From Arthrobacter_D sp015752045 (GTDB lineage Bacteria; Actinomycetota; Actinomycetes; Actinomycetales; Micrococcaceae): a stretch of DNA of 64,000 nucleotides. The DNA lies in assembly GCF_015752045.1 (NCBI RefSeq), contig NZ_JADOUS010000002.1, positions 1-64,000 of the forward strand, written 5' to 3'. Position 1 is the stretch's first letter, and every line of letters begins with the position of its first letter. Shown one piece after another: positions 7,563 through 15,895 of this stretch. Position numbers and translations under genes: made by a program. A model generated the notes under the pieces. The model did not search any database, was not told the DNA's origin, and saw only the letters and a program-made list of their open reading frames with translations.

Positions 7563-9479
7563 TCAGGCGTGGGCGACCAGGCGCTGCCGGGCCGCCATGT
7601 CGCGATAGAGGTCGCTGCTCTCGAGGAGTTCATCGTGGGTGCCGACGGCGGCGACCCGCCCCTGGTCGAGCACGACGATCTGGTCGAAGTCCGCCACCGT
7701 GGACAGGCGGTGGGCGACGACGACAACGGTGCGGTCCCGCGAGGCCTCCCCCAGCGTCTGCTGGAGCAACTGCTCCGTCCGCGAGTCGACGGCCGACGTC
7801 GGCTCGTCCATCAGGAGGACCGGCCGGTCGGCGAGGATGACGCGGGCCCAGGCCAGGCGCTGCCGCTGGCCGCCCGAGAGCCGGATCCCGTCCTCGCCCA
7901 GGTTGAGGTCCAAACCGTCATCCGACCGGTCCCCGAGCGCATCGAGGCCCACCGCCGCGAGGACCCGGCGGAGCTGGTCGTCGGTGGCGTGCGGGGCTGC
8001 GAGCCGGAGGTTGTCCGCGAGTGTCCCGCTGAGGACGGGGGCCTCCTGCTCCACCAGACCGATCCGCGAGCGCAGGTCCGAGCGCGGGATCCCGGGCAGG
8101 GCGACGCCGTCGACCAGAATGGTGCCCGCCGTCGGTTCGTAGAACCGCTCCAGCAGGGCCAGCACCGTGGACTTGCCGGCGCCCGAGGGCCCTACGAGGG
8201 CCGTCCTGCTGCCCGCAGGGACGGTGAAGCTGACCCCGTCGAGGACCGGCAGCCCGGTAAGGCCGTCCGCACCGTGCCGTTCCGAGGGGCCCGGCACCGC
8301 CGGCGATACCGGAGATACGGGCGATACCGGAGATACGGGCGATACCGACCCGTCCACTGACGTCAGGGCCCCATCCGCCACGGCCGCGGCGTCCCCGCCG
8401 TCGTCGTAGCGGAAGCTGACATCGCGCAGTTCGATGCTGCTGCCGTGGGCGGACGCGGCCGGGGACGGCGCCGTCACCCCGGGTCCCGCCTGTCCGAGGC
8501 GCCCCTCGTCCGCCCGCTCCGGCTCCAGCCGTGCGATCTCCTGGATGCGGTCCAGCGCTGCGAGGCCGGACTGGATCTGCACGAACGCGCTCATGGCGGA
8601 CCCGATGGGCATCACGAGCAGGAACAGGTACAGGATGAAGGCGATGAGGTCGCCGAGCAGCAGTTCGCCCGCGGCCACCCGGATCCCGCCGACGGCCAGG
8701 ACCACGATGAACGCGCCCTGGATGCAGATGGACATGATGGGCTGGACAGCGGCCTGGAGGCGGGCCATGGCAATGCCGGCGTTGTACGCCGTGGTCGCCT
8801 CCACGTCGATCACCGCGGCCTCGCGCTCCTCGGCGACGGACGCCTTGATGGTGCGGATGCCGGAGAGGCCCCGCTCGACGGCGGCCGTCATCGAGCCGAC
8901 GGCGTCCTGGACGTCGCGGCTGCGCTTGCGGATGAGGCGCCCGAGGAACACGACGCCGCCCGCGCCCACCAGGACGGCGGACAGCGTGATGCCGAACAGC
9001 AGGGGGTCGATGAGCACCATGAGGACGACGGCCGCGCAGAACATGAGGATGGACGAGACGATCTCGAACAGGCCGGAGGTGATCACGCTGCGCATGAGGG
9101 TCGTGTCGGAGCCGACCCTCGACATGAGGTCGCCGACGCGGCGGCGGTCGAACTCGCGCACGGGCAGCGCCAGCAACTGACCGACCAGCGACCGGCGCAC
9201 CCCGAGGACCACGGACTCGGCAGTCCGCTGGAGGAGGTAGGACTGCGCCGCACCGAAGACGGCCCCGCCCAGGGTGATGGCGACGAGGAACCAGACGAAG
9301 ACCGTGGCCGGACGATTCGCGGAGACGGCGTTGACGAGCTGCTGGACCATCAGCGGCTGCGCGATGGAGAGGCCCGTCGAGACGAGGGAGACGACGGCGA
9401 CCAGGACGAGGACGCGCGCGTGCCCCCGCAGGTAGGGGAAGAATTCCCGGAGCGTGGCGCGCGGTGCGGTGGGCTGCAT
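7563..9479 (-). CDS. ABC exporter, fused membrane and ATPase domains, with an unusual insertion in the ATPase
   Basis: Half-transporter (638 residues from ATG 9479; the frame opens to 9593 but the extra N-terminus is not conserved-looking). The membrane domain has six predicted segments (about 20-310). The ATPase has A-loop Tyr358, Walker A GPSGAGKS (430-437), signature LSGGQ (534-538), Walker B LLMDE (555-559) and H-loop His590. All catalytic motifs are intact. Between the A-loop and Walker A lies a roughly 46-residue Ser/Pro/Val/Gly-rich insertion (about 361-408) coded partly by a 9-bp tandem repeat. It would act as a homodimer. Substrate unknown; lipid or drug export is typical for the family. 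Confidence 0.9.
   Translation of the reverse strand: MQPTAPRATLREFFPYLRGHARVLVLVAVVSLVSTGLSIAQPLMVQQLVNAVSANRPATVFVWFLVAITLGGAVFGAAQSYLLQRTAESVVLGVRRSLVGQLLALPVREFDRRRVGDLMSRVGSDTTLMRSVITSGLFEIVSSILMFCAAVVLMVLIDPLLFGITLSAVLVGAGGVVFLGRLIRKRSRDVQDAVGSMTAAVERGLSGIRTIKASVAEEREAAVIDVEATTAYNAGIAMARLQAAVQPIMSICIQGAFIVVLAVGGIRVAAGELLLGDLIAFILYLFLLVMPIGSAMSAFVQIQSGLAALDRIQEIARLEPERADEGRLGQAGPGVTAPSPAASAHGSSIELRDVSFRYDDGGDAAAVADGALTSVDGSVSPVSPVSPVSPVSPAVPGPSERHGADGLTGLPVLDGVSFTVPAGSRTALVGPSGAGKSTVLALLERFYEPTAGTILVDGVALPGIPRSDLRSRIGLVEQEAPVLSGTLADNLRLAAPHATDDQLRRVLAAVGLDALGDRSDDGLDLNLGEDGIRLSGGQRQRLAWARVILADRPVLLMDEPTSAVDSRTEQLLQQTLGEASRDRTVVVVAHRLSTVADFDQIVVLDQGRVAAVGTHDELLESSDLYRDMAARQRLVAHA
8303..8347. 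repeat. Five 9-bp tandem units inside the ABC exporter gene
   Basis: Alternating units ggcgatacc and ggagatacg, five in all, in frame. On the coding strand they specify alternating Ser-Pro-Val. Length changes by whole units would keep the reading frame. Confidence 0.9.
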
Positions 9480-9611
9480 GCTCACACGATGCGCCGGGTG
9501 GTGCACGGTGTCAAAGCACTTCGCGGCGGGCGTAGCAGGTGCGCCGGGCTGCGTTCCGCCCACTGTGCACCCCTGAGCCCGCTCACTCAGCATCGGTCAA
9601 CGGAAGCGGGC

Positions 9612-9972
9612 TCAGATGGTGAGGACGCCGCCGATCGCGGGGGTGATGAAGACGGCGGAGCGCTGCACGGCGTCATCGGGGTCCTCGGCATCCTCCGTCT
9701 CGTAGATGAGCCACGCCCCGGTCGGCGTGGACCATACGCGGGGTCCACCGACAGCACACTCAGGCATCGGAGCCTCGGGCCACACCACCCATCGCACGCT
9801 CGAATCCTGATCGACGATTGCTGCGACGGGTCGACCGGCATCCGGCACGATCGAAGCTCCGAGCGTGTATCCCGGACCGCTGATATCCGTCGAGTGACGA
9901 TATGCCTCGCATCACCGCTGCACGCAGCTCAGGGGTTCTGTCGTTATTGACTTCTCCCCGATAAGCGAGCAC
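9612..9972 (-). pseudogene. Probable remnant of a small hypothetical protein gene, frameshifted
   Basis: The frame from 9848 (GTG) to 9612 gives 78 residues ending in protein-like sequence rich in Trp and acidic residues (WVVWPE, GAWLIYETEDAEDPDD). The frame continues upstream to a stop near 9912 with plausible sequence (TDISGPGYTLGAS). A second minus-strand frame (9972 to about 9905, GTG start) carries LAYRGEVNNDRTPELRAAVMR and would join it after a one-base shift. Either this is a short intact gene or a decayed longer one. No family recognised. Confidence 0.35.
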
Positions 9973-10287
9973 GCTTGGGGTTCTCGCCCCGGACCCTGGC
10001 AGAGAACCGCTGTTGCCGTTCCACCAGAGGGGTCCCGTGCCATACGCATTTCACCACACCGGTCCTGGCGTGCCTCTCCGATCACCGGACACGTCCTTCA
10101 ACCTGCCTGAGTTTCCATCGGTACAAAGCCCCATCCACCGGGGAGATGAGCGACGGCAGACGCTCCTCCCGAGATACTTCCTCGAACCCGGCATCGCCGC
10201 CGTGAACGCTTCAGGGACACCTCGACGGGCCGGTCAGCACAGCGACGTCCGTGCACATCGTGGTCTCACGGGGACAGGGTGTGGCTG
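9973..10287. other. Intergenic stretch without a convincing gene
   Basis: Open frames here are short, mostly on the plus strand, and read as shadows (Cys/Arg/Ser-rich, no hydrophobic core). I see no tRNA, repeat or clear hairpin. It must hold the promoter of the GAF-ANTAR gene, but no good -35/-10 pair stands out. Confidence 0.5.
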
Positions 10288-11046
10288 GTGACCGAGGAGC
10301 TCAAGGTGCATAGGGGCATGCCGTCGTCACAGTACGGCGGCAGCGCACGGGTGCGGGATCTCGCCACTGAACTGGCGGAGCTGGCCCGGTCGCTGCAACA
10401 GGAACCGGATACGGACGCGATCCTCGGTGGATTCGTCCACGCGGCCCTCGAACTGATCCCCGGGGTCGATGAAGGCTCCGTCAGCGTGGTCCTGGGGCGG
10501 AGGAACATCGGAGCCCGCGCCCCGTCCGGGGACCTGCCGGTGCGTATCGACGCGCTGCAGATGGAAACCGGGGAGGGGCCCTGCCTGGAAGCGGCCTACG
10601 ATCACCGGACCGTCCGCGTGCCGGACATGGCGCTCGAGAAGCGGTGGCCGCTCTTCGCCAGGCGCGCCACCGAGGCCGGCGCCCGCGGCATGCTCTCCAT
10701 CCAGCTGTGGGTCAAGGGCGACGACCTCGGCGCGCTCAACCTCTACTCGTACAGGGCCAATGCGTTCACGGACGAGTCGGAGAACGTGGGCCTGCTGGTC
10801 GCGTCCCACGCCGCTGTGGCGTTCGCCGAGGCCGAGAAGGCCCGGCAGCTCCACGCGGCGGTGGATTCCAGGGACGTGATCGGGCAGGCCAAGGGCATCC
10901 TCATGGAACGCCACAAGATCACCGGCGAGCAGGCGTTCATCGTGCTCTCCATGGCCAGCCAGCGCACCCACCTGAAACTCTGGGATGTCGCCGACCACCT
11001 CATCAGCAGCGGCGAACTCCCCAGTAGGCAGTACGCCGCACGCTGA
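10288..11046 (+). CDS. GAF and ANTAR domain RNA-binding antitermination regulator
   Basis: Signal-sensing protein with an N-terminal GAF domain (about residues 20-170, including ETGEGPCLEAAYDHRTVRVPD) and a C-terminal ANTAR domain (about 185-245, core IGQAKGILMERHKITGEQAF). ANTAR proteins bind paired hairpins in mRNA and prevent transcription termination. The ligand of the GAF domain and the RNA target are unknown. No dual-hairpin ANTAR target was recognised nearby. GTG 10288 is chosen because AGGG lies 8 bases upstream; GTG 10279 and ATG 10318 are alternatives. It stands alone, without a neighbouring sensor. Confidence 0.85.
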   Translation: MTEELKVHRGMPSSQYGGSARVRDLATELAELARSLQQEPDTDAILGGFVHAALELIPGVDEGSVSVVLGRRNIGARAPSGDLPVRIDALQMETGEGPCLEAAYDHRTVRVPDMALEKRWPLFARRATEAGARGMLSIQLWVKGDDLGALNLYSYRANAFTDESENVGLLVASHAAVAFAEAEKARQLHAAVDSRDVIGQAKGILMERHKITGEQAFIVLSMASQRTHLKLWDVADHLISSGELPSRQYAAR

Positions 11047-11236
11047 GGAACGCTGTCCCGCGTGCAACGGAACCGGTCGGTCGTGCTGTGATCCGACGGA
11101 CCGGGACGCCGTCCGGCCCGTGCATTCCGGAACCGAACGCCTCGATCGCGTGGCGCCGGGCCGGTCGCGCCCCTTCGTCGAGCCAGGATGTGAAGGCGCC
11201 CTACCCGGAGCTGACGGCACCATCGGCCCGATCCTT

Positions 11237-11266
11237 CTCCTGCTCCTGCTCCTGCTCCTGCTCCTG
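11237..11266. repeat. Five perfect ctcctg hexamers just upstream of a small membrane protein gene
   Basis: Simple tandem repeat (5 x 6 bp) ending 10 bases before the ATG at 11277, occupying the place where a ribosome binding site would be expected. Confidence 0.9.
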
Positions 11267-11276
11267 GGCACAGCCG

Positions 11277-11486
11277 ATGTCGGAGTCACGCGGTGGGGCG
11301 AGTGACGGGAGCAAAGCATTCCTGCCGATCGGGATCGTGTTCCTTGTTGTCGCGATTGCAATGATGTTCTCGGGGACGACGTCCTGGATCGCGTTCTCCA
11401 CCGTTGGCATCACGTTCCTCATTCTGGGAACGCGGAAGCCCTCACATGAGGGTGGGACCCCTCCCAGCGGGACTTCGCCGGGCTGA
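11277..11486 (+). CDS. Small two-helix membrane protein, function unknown
   Basis: 69 residues. A short polar N-terminus is followed by two hydrophobic segments (about 15-31 and 37-52) separated by SGTTSW, and a polar Pro/Gly/Ser tail. The frame is open upstream to 11088, but that part reads as Cys/Ser-rich shadow across the hexamer repeat, so ATG 11277 is preferred. No clear ribosome binding site is seen. Resembles the many small 2-TM proteins of Arthrobacter; no function can be assigned. Confidence 0.55.
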   Translation: MSESRGGASDGSKAFLPIGIVFLVVAIAMMFSGTTSWIAFSTVGITFLILGTRKPSHEGGTPPSGTSPG

Positions 11487-11548
11487 TCACGACCGGCGTA
11501 CGCCGAAGAGCCACGCATTCCTCGGCTGGACCTACCTCTCATAGACGC

Positions 11549-11592
11549 GACCGGCCGCGGCGCGGCCCCGACAAGGAGCCGCACCGCGGTCG
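11549..11592 (-). terminator. Possible terminator of the arginine operon
   Basis: An imperfect G+C-rich inverted repeat (about 11549-11566 and 11578-11592) lies 18 bases after the argH stop. It has no real T tract. Confidence 0.35.
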
Positions 11593-11610
11593 GCAGCCGG
11601 TGGTCGGCGA

Positions 11611-13092
11611 TCAGGCTGTGGCGTACGCCTCGACGCCGTCGAGCTCGGCACGCAGGGCGGTGAGCTGGCGACGGACGGCGGCCGGAGCCGTACCGCCCTG
11701 CGCGTCGCGGCTGGCCAGCGATCCTTCGACCGTGAGCACCTCGCGCACGGCGGGCGTCAGGTGCGCGGAGATCCCTGCGAACTCCTCGTCCGTCAGGTCC
11801 CACAGTTCCACGCCGCGCTGCTCGGCGATGCGGACGGCGGCGCCCGAGAGCTCGTGCGCCTCGCGGAACGGCACGCCCTGCCGGACGAGCCACTCCGCGA
11901 TGTCGGTCGCGAGGGCGAATCCCTGCGGTGCGAGTGCGGCGAGGCGCCGGGTGTCGAACACGAGGGTCGCGATCATGCCGGAGACCGCGGGCAGCAGGAC
12001 TTCGAGGGTGTCGACGGCGTCGAACACCGGCTCCTTGTCCTCCTGCAGGTCCCGGTTGTACGCGAGCGGCAGTCCCTTGAGCGTAGCGAGCAGCCCCGTC
12101 AGGTCGCCGATCAGCCGGCCGGCCTTGCCGCGGGCGAGCTCGGCGACGTCGGGGTTCTTCTTCTGCGGCATGATCGACGAGCCGGTCGAGAAGGCGTCGT
12201 CGAGCGTGACGAAGGAGAACTCCTTCGTGGCCCAGATGATGATCTCCTCGCTCACGCGGGAGAGGTCCACCCCGATCATCGCGGCGACCCAGGAGAACTC
12301 CGCGTAGACGTCCCGTGACGCCGTCCCGTCGATCGAGTTGTGCGTCGCGGAGAAGAAGCCGAGGTCCGCGGCAACGGATTCCGGGTCGAGGCCCAGCGAC
12401 GACCCCGCGAGGGCTCCCGATCCGTAGGGTGAGATCCCGGCGCGGCGGTCCCAGTCCTGCAGTCGCTGGACGTCCCGCAGCAGCGCCCACGCGTGGGCCA
12501 GCAGGTGGTGGCTCAGCAGTACCGGCTGCGCGTGCTGCAGGTGCGTGCGCCCCGGCATGGGCACCTCGAGGTGCGCCTCGGCCTGGTCGACCAGGGCGCC
12601 GATCGTCGCAAGGACGCCGCGGGCGATGATGCGGGCGTGGTCCCTGAGGTACATGCGTCCGAGCGTCGCCACCTGGTCGTTGCGGGACCGGCCGGCGCGC
12701 AGCTTGCCGCCGAGCGCCGGTCCGGCGCGTTCGATGAGGCCGCGCTCCAGCGAACCGTGCACGTCCTCGTCGCTCTGCGCCGGCATGTAGGCACCGGACC
12801 GCACGTCGGCGTCGAGGCGGTCGAGGGCGTCGATCATCCCGGCGAGCTCGCCGTCGTCAAGCAGCCCGGCGCGGTGGAGCACGCGGGCGTGGGCGCGGGA
12901 GCCCTCGATGTCGTAGACCGCAAGCCGCCAGTCGAAGTGCGTCGACTTGCTGAGCGCGGCGAGGGCGTCGGCGGGGCCGCCGGCGAACCGGCCGCCCCAC
13001 AGCGAGCCCTCATTCGTCCCCGGGCGCCCCCCAACCTCGCTTCGCTCGGCCGGGGACCCCTGCGCTCGTGGGCCCAGGTGCTCTGGAGCCAT
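11611..13092 (-). CDS. argH: Argininosuccinate lyase
   Basis: Last step of arginine synthesis: argininosuccinate to arginine and fumarate. The 493-residue protein starts its conserved part at LWGGRFAGG (about residue 31) and has the superfamily signature GSSIMPQKKNPD. The ATG overlaps the argG stop by one base (TGATG), which supports coupling. The first ~28 residues are unusual: they are coded by a G+C-rich mirror-repeat element (13027-13060) and are not expected in ArgH, so true translation might begin further in. Last gene of the arg operon. Confidence 0.95.
   Translation of the reverse strand: MAPEHLGPRAQGSPAERSEVGGRPGTNEGSLWGGRFAGGPADALAALSKSTHFDWRLAVYDIEGSRAHARVLHRAGLLDDGELAGMIDALDRLDADVRSGAYMPAQSDEDVHGSLERGLIERAGPALGGKLRAGRSRNDQVATLGRMYLRDHARIIARGVLATIGALVDQAEAHLEVPMPGRTHLQHAQPVLLSHHLLAHAWALLRDVQRLQDWDRRAGISPYGSGALAGSSLGLDPESVAADLGFFSATHNSIDGTASRDVYAEFSWVAAMIGVDLSRVSEEIIIWATKEFSFVTLDDAFSTGSSIMPQKKNPDVAELARGKAGRLIGDLTGLLATLKGLPLAYNRDLQEDKEPVFDAVDTLEVLLPAVSGMIATLVFDTRRLAALAPQGFALATDIAEWLVRQGVPFREAHELSGAAVRIAEQRGVELWDLTDEEFAGISAHLTPAVREVLTVEGSLASRDAQGGTAPAAVRRQLTALRAELDGVEAYATA
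13027..13060. repeat. G+C-rich hairpin with gagcgaagcgag mirror core inside the 5' end of argH
   Basis: Outer arms 13029-13036 and 13048-13055 pair with two G-U positions, around a core reading gagcgaagcgag on the minus strand. I recall similar cores recurring between genes of high-G+C actinobacteria, which would make this a dispersed repeat, but no second copy is visible in this window. Confidence 0.4.
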
Positions 13093-14294
13093 CAGGCGCC
13101 CGCCCGCTGGTCCCGGCTCGAGGCCACTTTGGAGGACAGGCCGAAGATCTCGATGAAGCCGCGGGCCATCGACTGGTCGAAGGTGTCCCCGGAGTCGTAG
13201 GTCGCGAGGTTGAAGTCGTAGAGCGCGACGTCGGAGCGGCGCCCGGTGACGGTCGCGCGGCCGCCGTGGAGGTTCATGCGGATGTCACCGGTGACGTACT
13301 GCTGGGTGTCGTCGATGAAGGTGTCCAGCGAGCGCTTCAGCGGGGAGAACCACTGGCCGTCGTACACCAGCTCGGTCCAGCGCTGGCCGACGGTCTTCTT
13401 GAAGCGGGCGAGCTCGCGCTCGATGGTGACGTTCTCGAGCTCGCGGTGCGCGGCGATGAGGGCCATCGCGCCGGGAGCCTCGTAGATCTCGCGGCTCTTG
13501 ATGCCGACCAGGCGGTCCTCGACGATGTCGATGCGGCCGATCCCCTGGGCACCGGCGCGGCGGTTGAGCTCCTCGATGGCCTGCAGCGGCGTGACCGTGT
13601 TGCCGTCGATCGCCACGGGGATGCCCTCCTTGAAGGAGATGACGACCTCGTCGACGGCGGGCGGGAACTCGGGCGACTCGGTGTAGTCGTAGACGTCCTT
13701 GGTGGGTCCGTTCCAGATGTCCTCAAGGAATCCGGTCTCGACGGCGCGGCCCCAGACGTTCTGGTCGATGGAGAACGGGTTCTTCTTGGTGGTCTCGATC
13801 GGCAGGCCCTTCTCCTCGGCGAAGGCGATGGCCTTGTCACGCGTGAGGGCGAGGTCACGGACGGGGGCGATGCACTTCAGGTCGGGGCCGAGGGTCTGGA
13901 TGCCCACTTCGAAGCGCACCTGGTCGTTGCCCTTGCCAGTGCAGCCGTGGGACACGGTCGTGGCGCCGAACTGGCGTGCGGCGGCGACGAGGTGCTTGAC
14001 GATCACGGGCCGGGACAGCGCGGAGACCAGCGGGTAGGCGTCCATGTAGAGCGCGTTGGCCTTCAGGGCGGGCATGCAGTAGTCGGTCGCGAACTCCTCA
14101 CGGGCGTCGGCCACGTAGGCTTCGACGGCGCCGCAGCCGAGTGCGCGCTGGCGGATGGTCTCGAGGGACTCGCCGCCCTGTCCGACGTCGACGGCCACGG
14201 CGATCACCTCGGCCCCGGTGGCTTCGGCGATCCAGCCGATGGCTACGGAGGTGTCGAGTCCGCCGGAGTAGGCGAGGACGATGCGTTCGGTCAC
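13092..14294 (-). CDS. argG: Argininosuccinate synthase
   Basis: ATP-dependent condensation of citrulline and aspartate. 400 residues, with the PP-loop AYSGGLDTS near the N-terminus, the VSHGCTGKGNDQVRFE stretch, and typical length. The GTG start has a good ribosome binding site (GAAGGAG, 8 bases upstream). A 99-base gap separates it from argR; I see no clear ArgR box in that gap. Confidence 0.97.
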   Translation of the reverse strand: MTERIVLAYSGGLDTSVAIGWIAEATGAEVIAVAVDVGQGGESLETIRQRALGCGAVEAYVADAREEFATDYCMPALKANALYMDAYPLVSALSRPVIVKHLVAAARQFGATTVSHGCTGKGNDQVRFEVGIQTLGPDLKCIAPVRDLALTRDKAIAFAEEKGLPIETTKKNPFSIDQNVWGRAVETGFLEDIWNGPTKDVYDYTESPEFPPAVDEVVISFKEGIPVAIDGNTVTPLQAIEELNRRAGAQGIGRIDIVEDRLVGIKSREIYEAPGAMALIAAHRELENVTIERELARFKKTVGQRWTELVYDGQWFSPLKRSLDTFIDDTQQYVTGDIRMNLHGGRATVTGRRSDVALYDFNLATYDSGDTFDQSMARGFIEIFGLSSKVASSRDQRAGA

Positions 14295-14393
14295 GGGAGG
14301 TGCTCCTTCGATTGTCCGGGCGGGCGCCCGTGGGTTGGTAGGTCTTCAGGGTGTCATGCCGCGGCAGGCGCAGGGCCAGGCGTCACGACGGGG

Positions 14394-14933
14394 TCAGGAC
14401 GGATCGGTGGATCCCTGCGGTTCCTGCGCCAGTCCGAGGAAGCGGTCGGCGACGGCCGCACCGCCGTCGGGGTCCCGGCTGACGAGCATCACGGTGTCGT
14501 CCCCGGCGATGGTGCCGAGGATCGAAGGCATCACCGAGTGGTCGATGGCCAGGGCGAGGAAGTTCGCGGCTCCCGGCGGCGTCCGCAGGATGACGATGTT
14601 CCCCGAGGCTTCGGCCGTCACCAGCAGCTCGTTGCACAGCTTCGCGAGCCGGGCGTCGAGGATCTCCTGGGACACACCGCTGCGGGCGTGCCGGCCGCCG
14701 CCCTCCACCGGCACCGCGTAGATCAGCGCGCCCTCGGCTCCGCGGACGCGCACGACGCCGAGCTCCACGAGGTCCCGTGACAGCGTCCCCTGATTGACCT
14801 GTACGCCGTCGGCGGCGAGCAGGGTGGCCAGCTCCACCTGCGAGCGCACGGACTCGGCGGTGAGGAGGTCGGTGATGAGGGCGTGCCGGGCGGTCTTGGT
14901 GGTGAGGCGGGAGGAGTCGCGCTGCACGGTCAT
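14394..14933 (-). CDS. argR: Arginine repressor ArgR
   Basis: Arginine-responsive hexameric repressor. 179 residues: N-terminal winged helix (about 10-80, including LATLLAADGVQVNQGTLSRDL), linker, and a C-terminal arginine-binding/oligomerisation domain with GTIAGDDTVMLVSRD. ATG 14933 overlaps the argF stop by 4 bases. It sits inside the operon it is expected to control, the usual actinobacterial arrangement, and its likely operator is the box pair before argC. Confidence 0.95.
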   Translation of the reverse strand: MTVQRDSSRLTTKTARHALITDLLTAESVRSQVELATLLAADGVQVNQGTLSRDLVELGVVRVRGAEGALIYAVPVEGGGRHARSGVSQEILDARLAKLCNELLVTAEASGNIVILRTPPGAANFLALAIDHSVMPSILGTIAGDDTVMLVSRDPDGGAAVADRFLGLAQEPQGSTDPS

Positions 14934-15895
14934 GAGCTGCTCCCCTGCCCGTCCGGCCGGGCGGACTGCTGCACGAGCCATGTCATGAGCGCCTTCTGGG
15001 CGTGCAGGCGGTTCTCGGCCTCGTCCCAGACGAGCGACTGCGGGCCGTCGATGACGTCCGCGGCGATCTCGTAGCCGCGGTAGGCGGGGAGGCAGTGGAG
15101 CACGACGGCGTCCGGCGCGGCCTGCGCCATGGCCGCGGCGTCGACGGCGTAGGGGCGGAACAGCTCCTGCCGTGCAGCCTTCTCGTCCTCCTGGCCCATG
15201 GACACCCAGGTGTCGGTGGCGACGACGTCCGCTCCGGCGAGGGCGATGGCCGCGTCGGTGGTGACGAGGACGGACCCTCCGGTCTCGGCGGCCCGCTCCT
15301 CGGCCGCGGCCACGACTGCCGGGTCGGGGAGGTACCCCCCGGGTCCGGCGATCCGGACGTGCATCCCGGCCGTGACCCCGGCGAGGAGGTAGGAGTTCGC
15401 CATGTTGTTGGCGCTGTCCCCGAGGTACGTCATGGTGAGCCCGGCCAGCGTGCCCTTGTGCTCGCGGATGGTGAGCAGGTCCGCGAGCAACTGGCACGGG
15501 TGGTAGTCGTCGGAGAGGGCGTTGATGACCGGGACACTCGACGCCGCGGCCATCTCCTCGAGGCCCGCCTGGGCGTAGGTGCGCCACACGATCGTCGCGA
15601 CCATCCGGTCGAGGACCCTGGCCGTGTCGGTGATGGACTCCTTGTGCCCGAGCTGGGAGTCCCCGGCGCCGATGATCAGCGGCACCCCGCCGAGATCCGC
15701 GACCCCTGCGGCGAAGGACACCCGGGTGCGGGTCGAGGTCTTGTCGAAGATCACGGCGACGGTCCTGCGGCCCGCACCCTCCCCCGCGAACGGGGCGTGG
15801 GCGTATGGCTTCGCCTTGAGCTCGGCGGCGAGGTCGAGGACCTCGGCCTGCTCGGCGGGTGAGAGATCCGTGTCGACGAGGAAGTGGCGCGTCAT
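14930..15895 (-). CDS. argF: Ornithine carbamoyltransferase
   Basis: Makes citrulline from ornithine and carbamoyl phosphate. 321 residues with the carbamoyl-phosphate motif STRTR, the HPCQLLAD stretch, and the ornithine/catalytic HCLPAYRG near the C-terminus. Its start overlaps the argD stop and its stop overlaps the argR start by 4 bases each. Confidence 0.97.
   Translation of the reverse strand: MTRHFLVDTDLSPAEQAEVLDLAAELKAKPYAHAPFAGEGAGRRTVAVIFDKTSTRTRVSFAAGVADLGGVPLIIGAGDSQLGHKESITDTARVLDRMVATIVWRTYAQAGLEEMAAASSVPVINALSDDYHPCQLLADLLTIREHKGTLAGLTMTYLGDSANNMANSYLLAGVTAGMHVRIAGPGGYLPDPAVVAAAEERAAETGGSVLVTTDAAIALAGADVVATDTWVSMGQEDEKAARQELFRPYAVDAAAMAQAAPDAVVLHCLPAYRGYEIAADVIDGPQSLVWDEAENRLHAQKALMTWLVQQSARPDGQGSSS

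Noticed and set aside
8303..8347. Tandem repeats considered as a CRISPR array
   Set aside because: Units of 9 bp without spacers, inside a coding frame.
10013..10291. Plus-strand frames before the GAF-ANTAR gene
   Set aside because: No hydrophobic core, no family resemblance, and poor start signals.
10985..11305. Frame with a run of leucines across the ctcctg hexamers
   Set aside because: The leucines come only from the repeat; the frame overlaps the ANTAR gene end and has no start signal.
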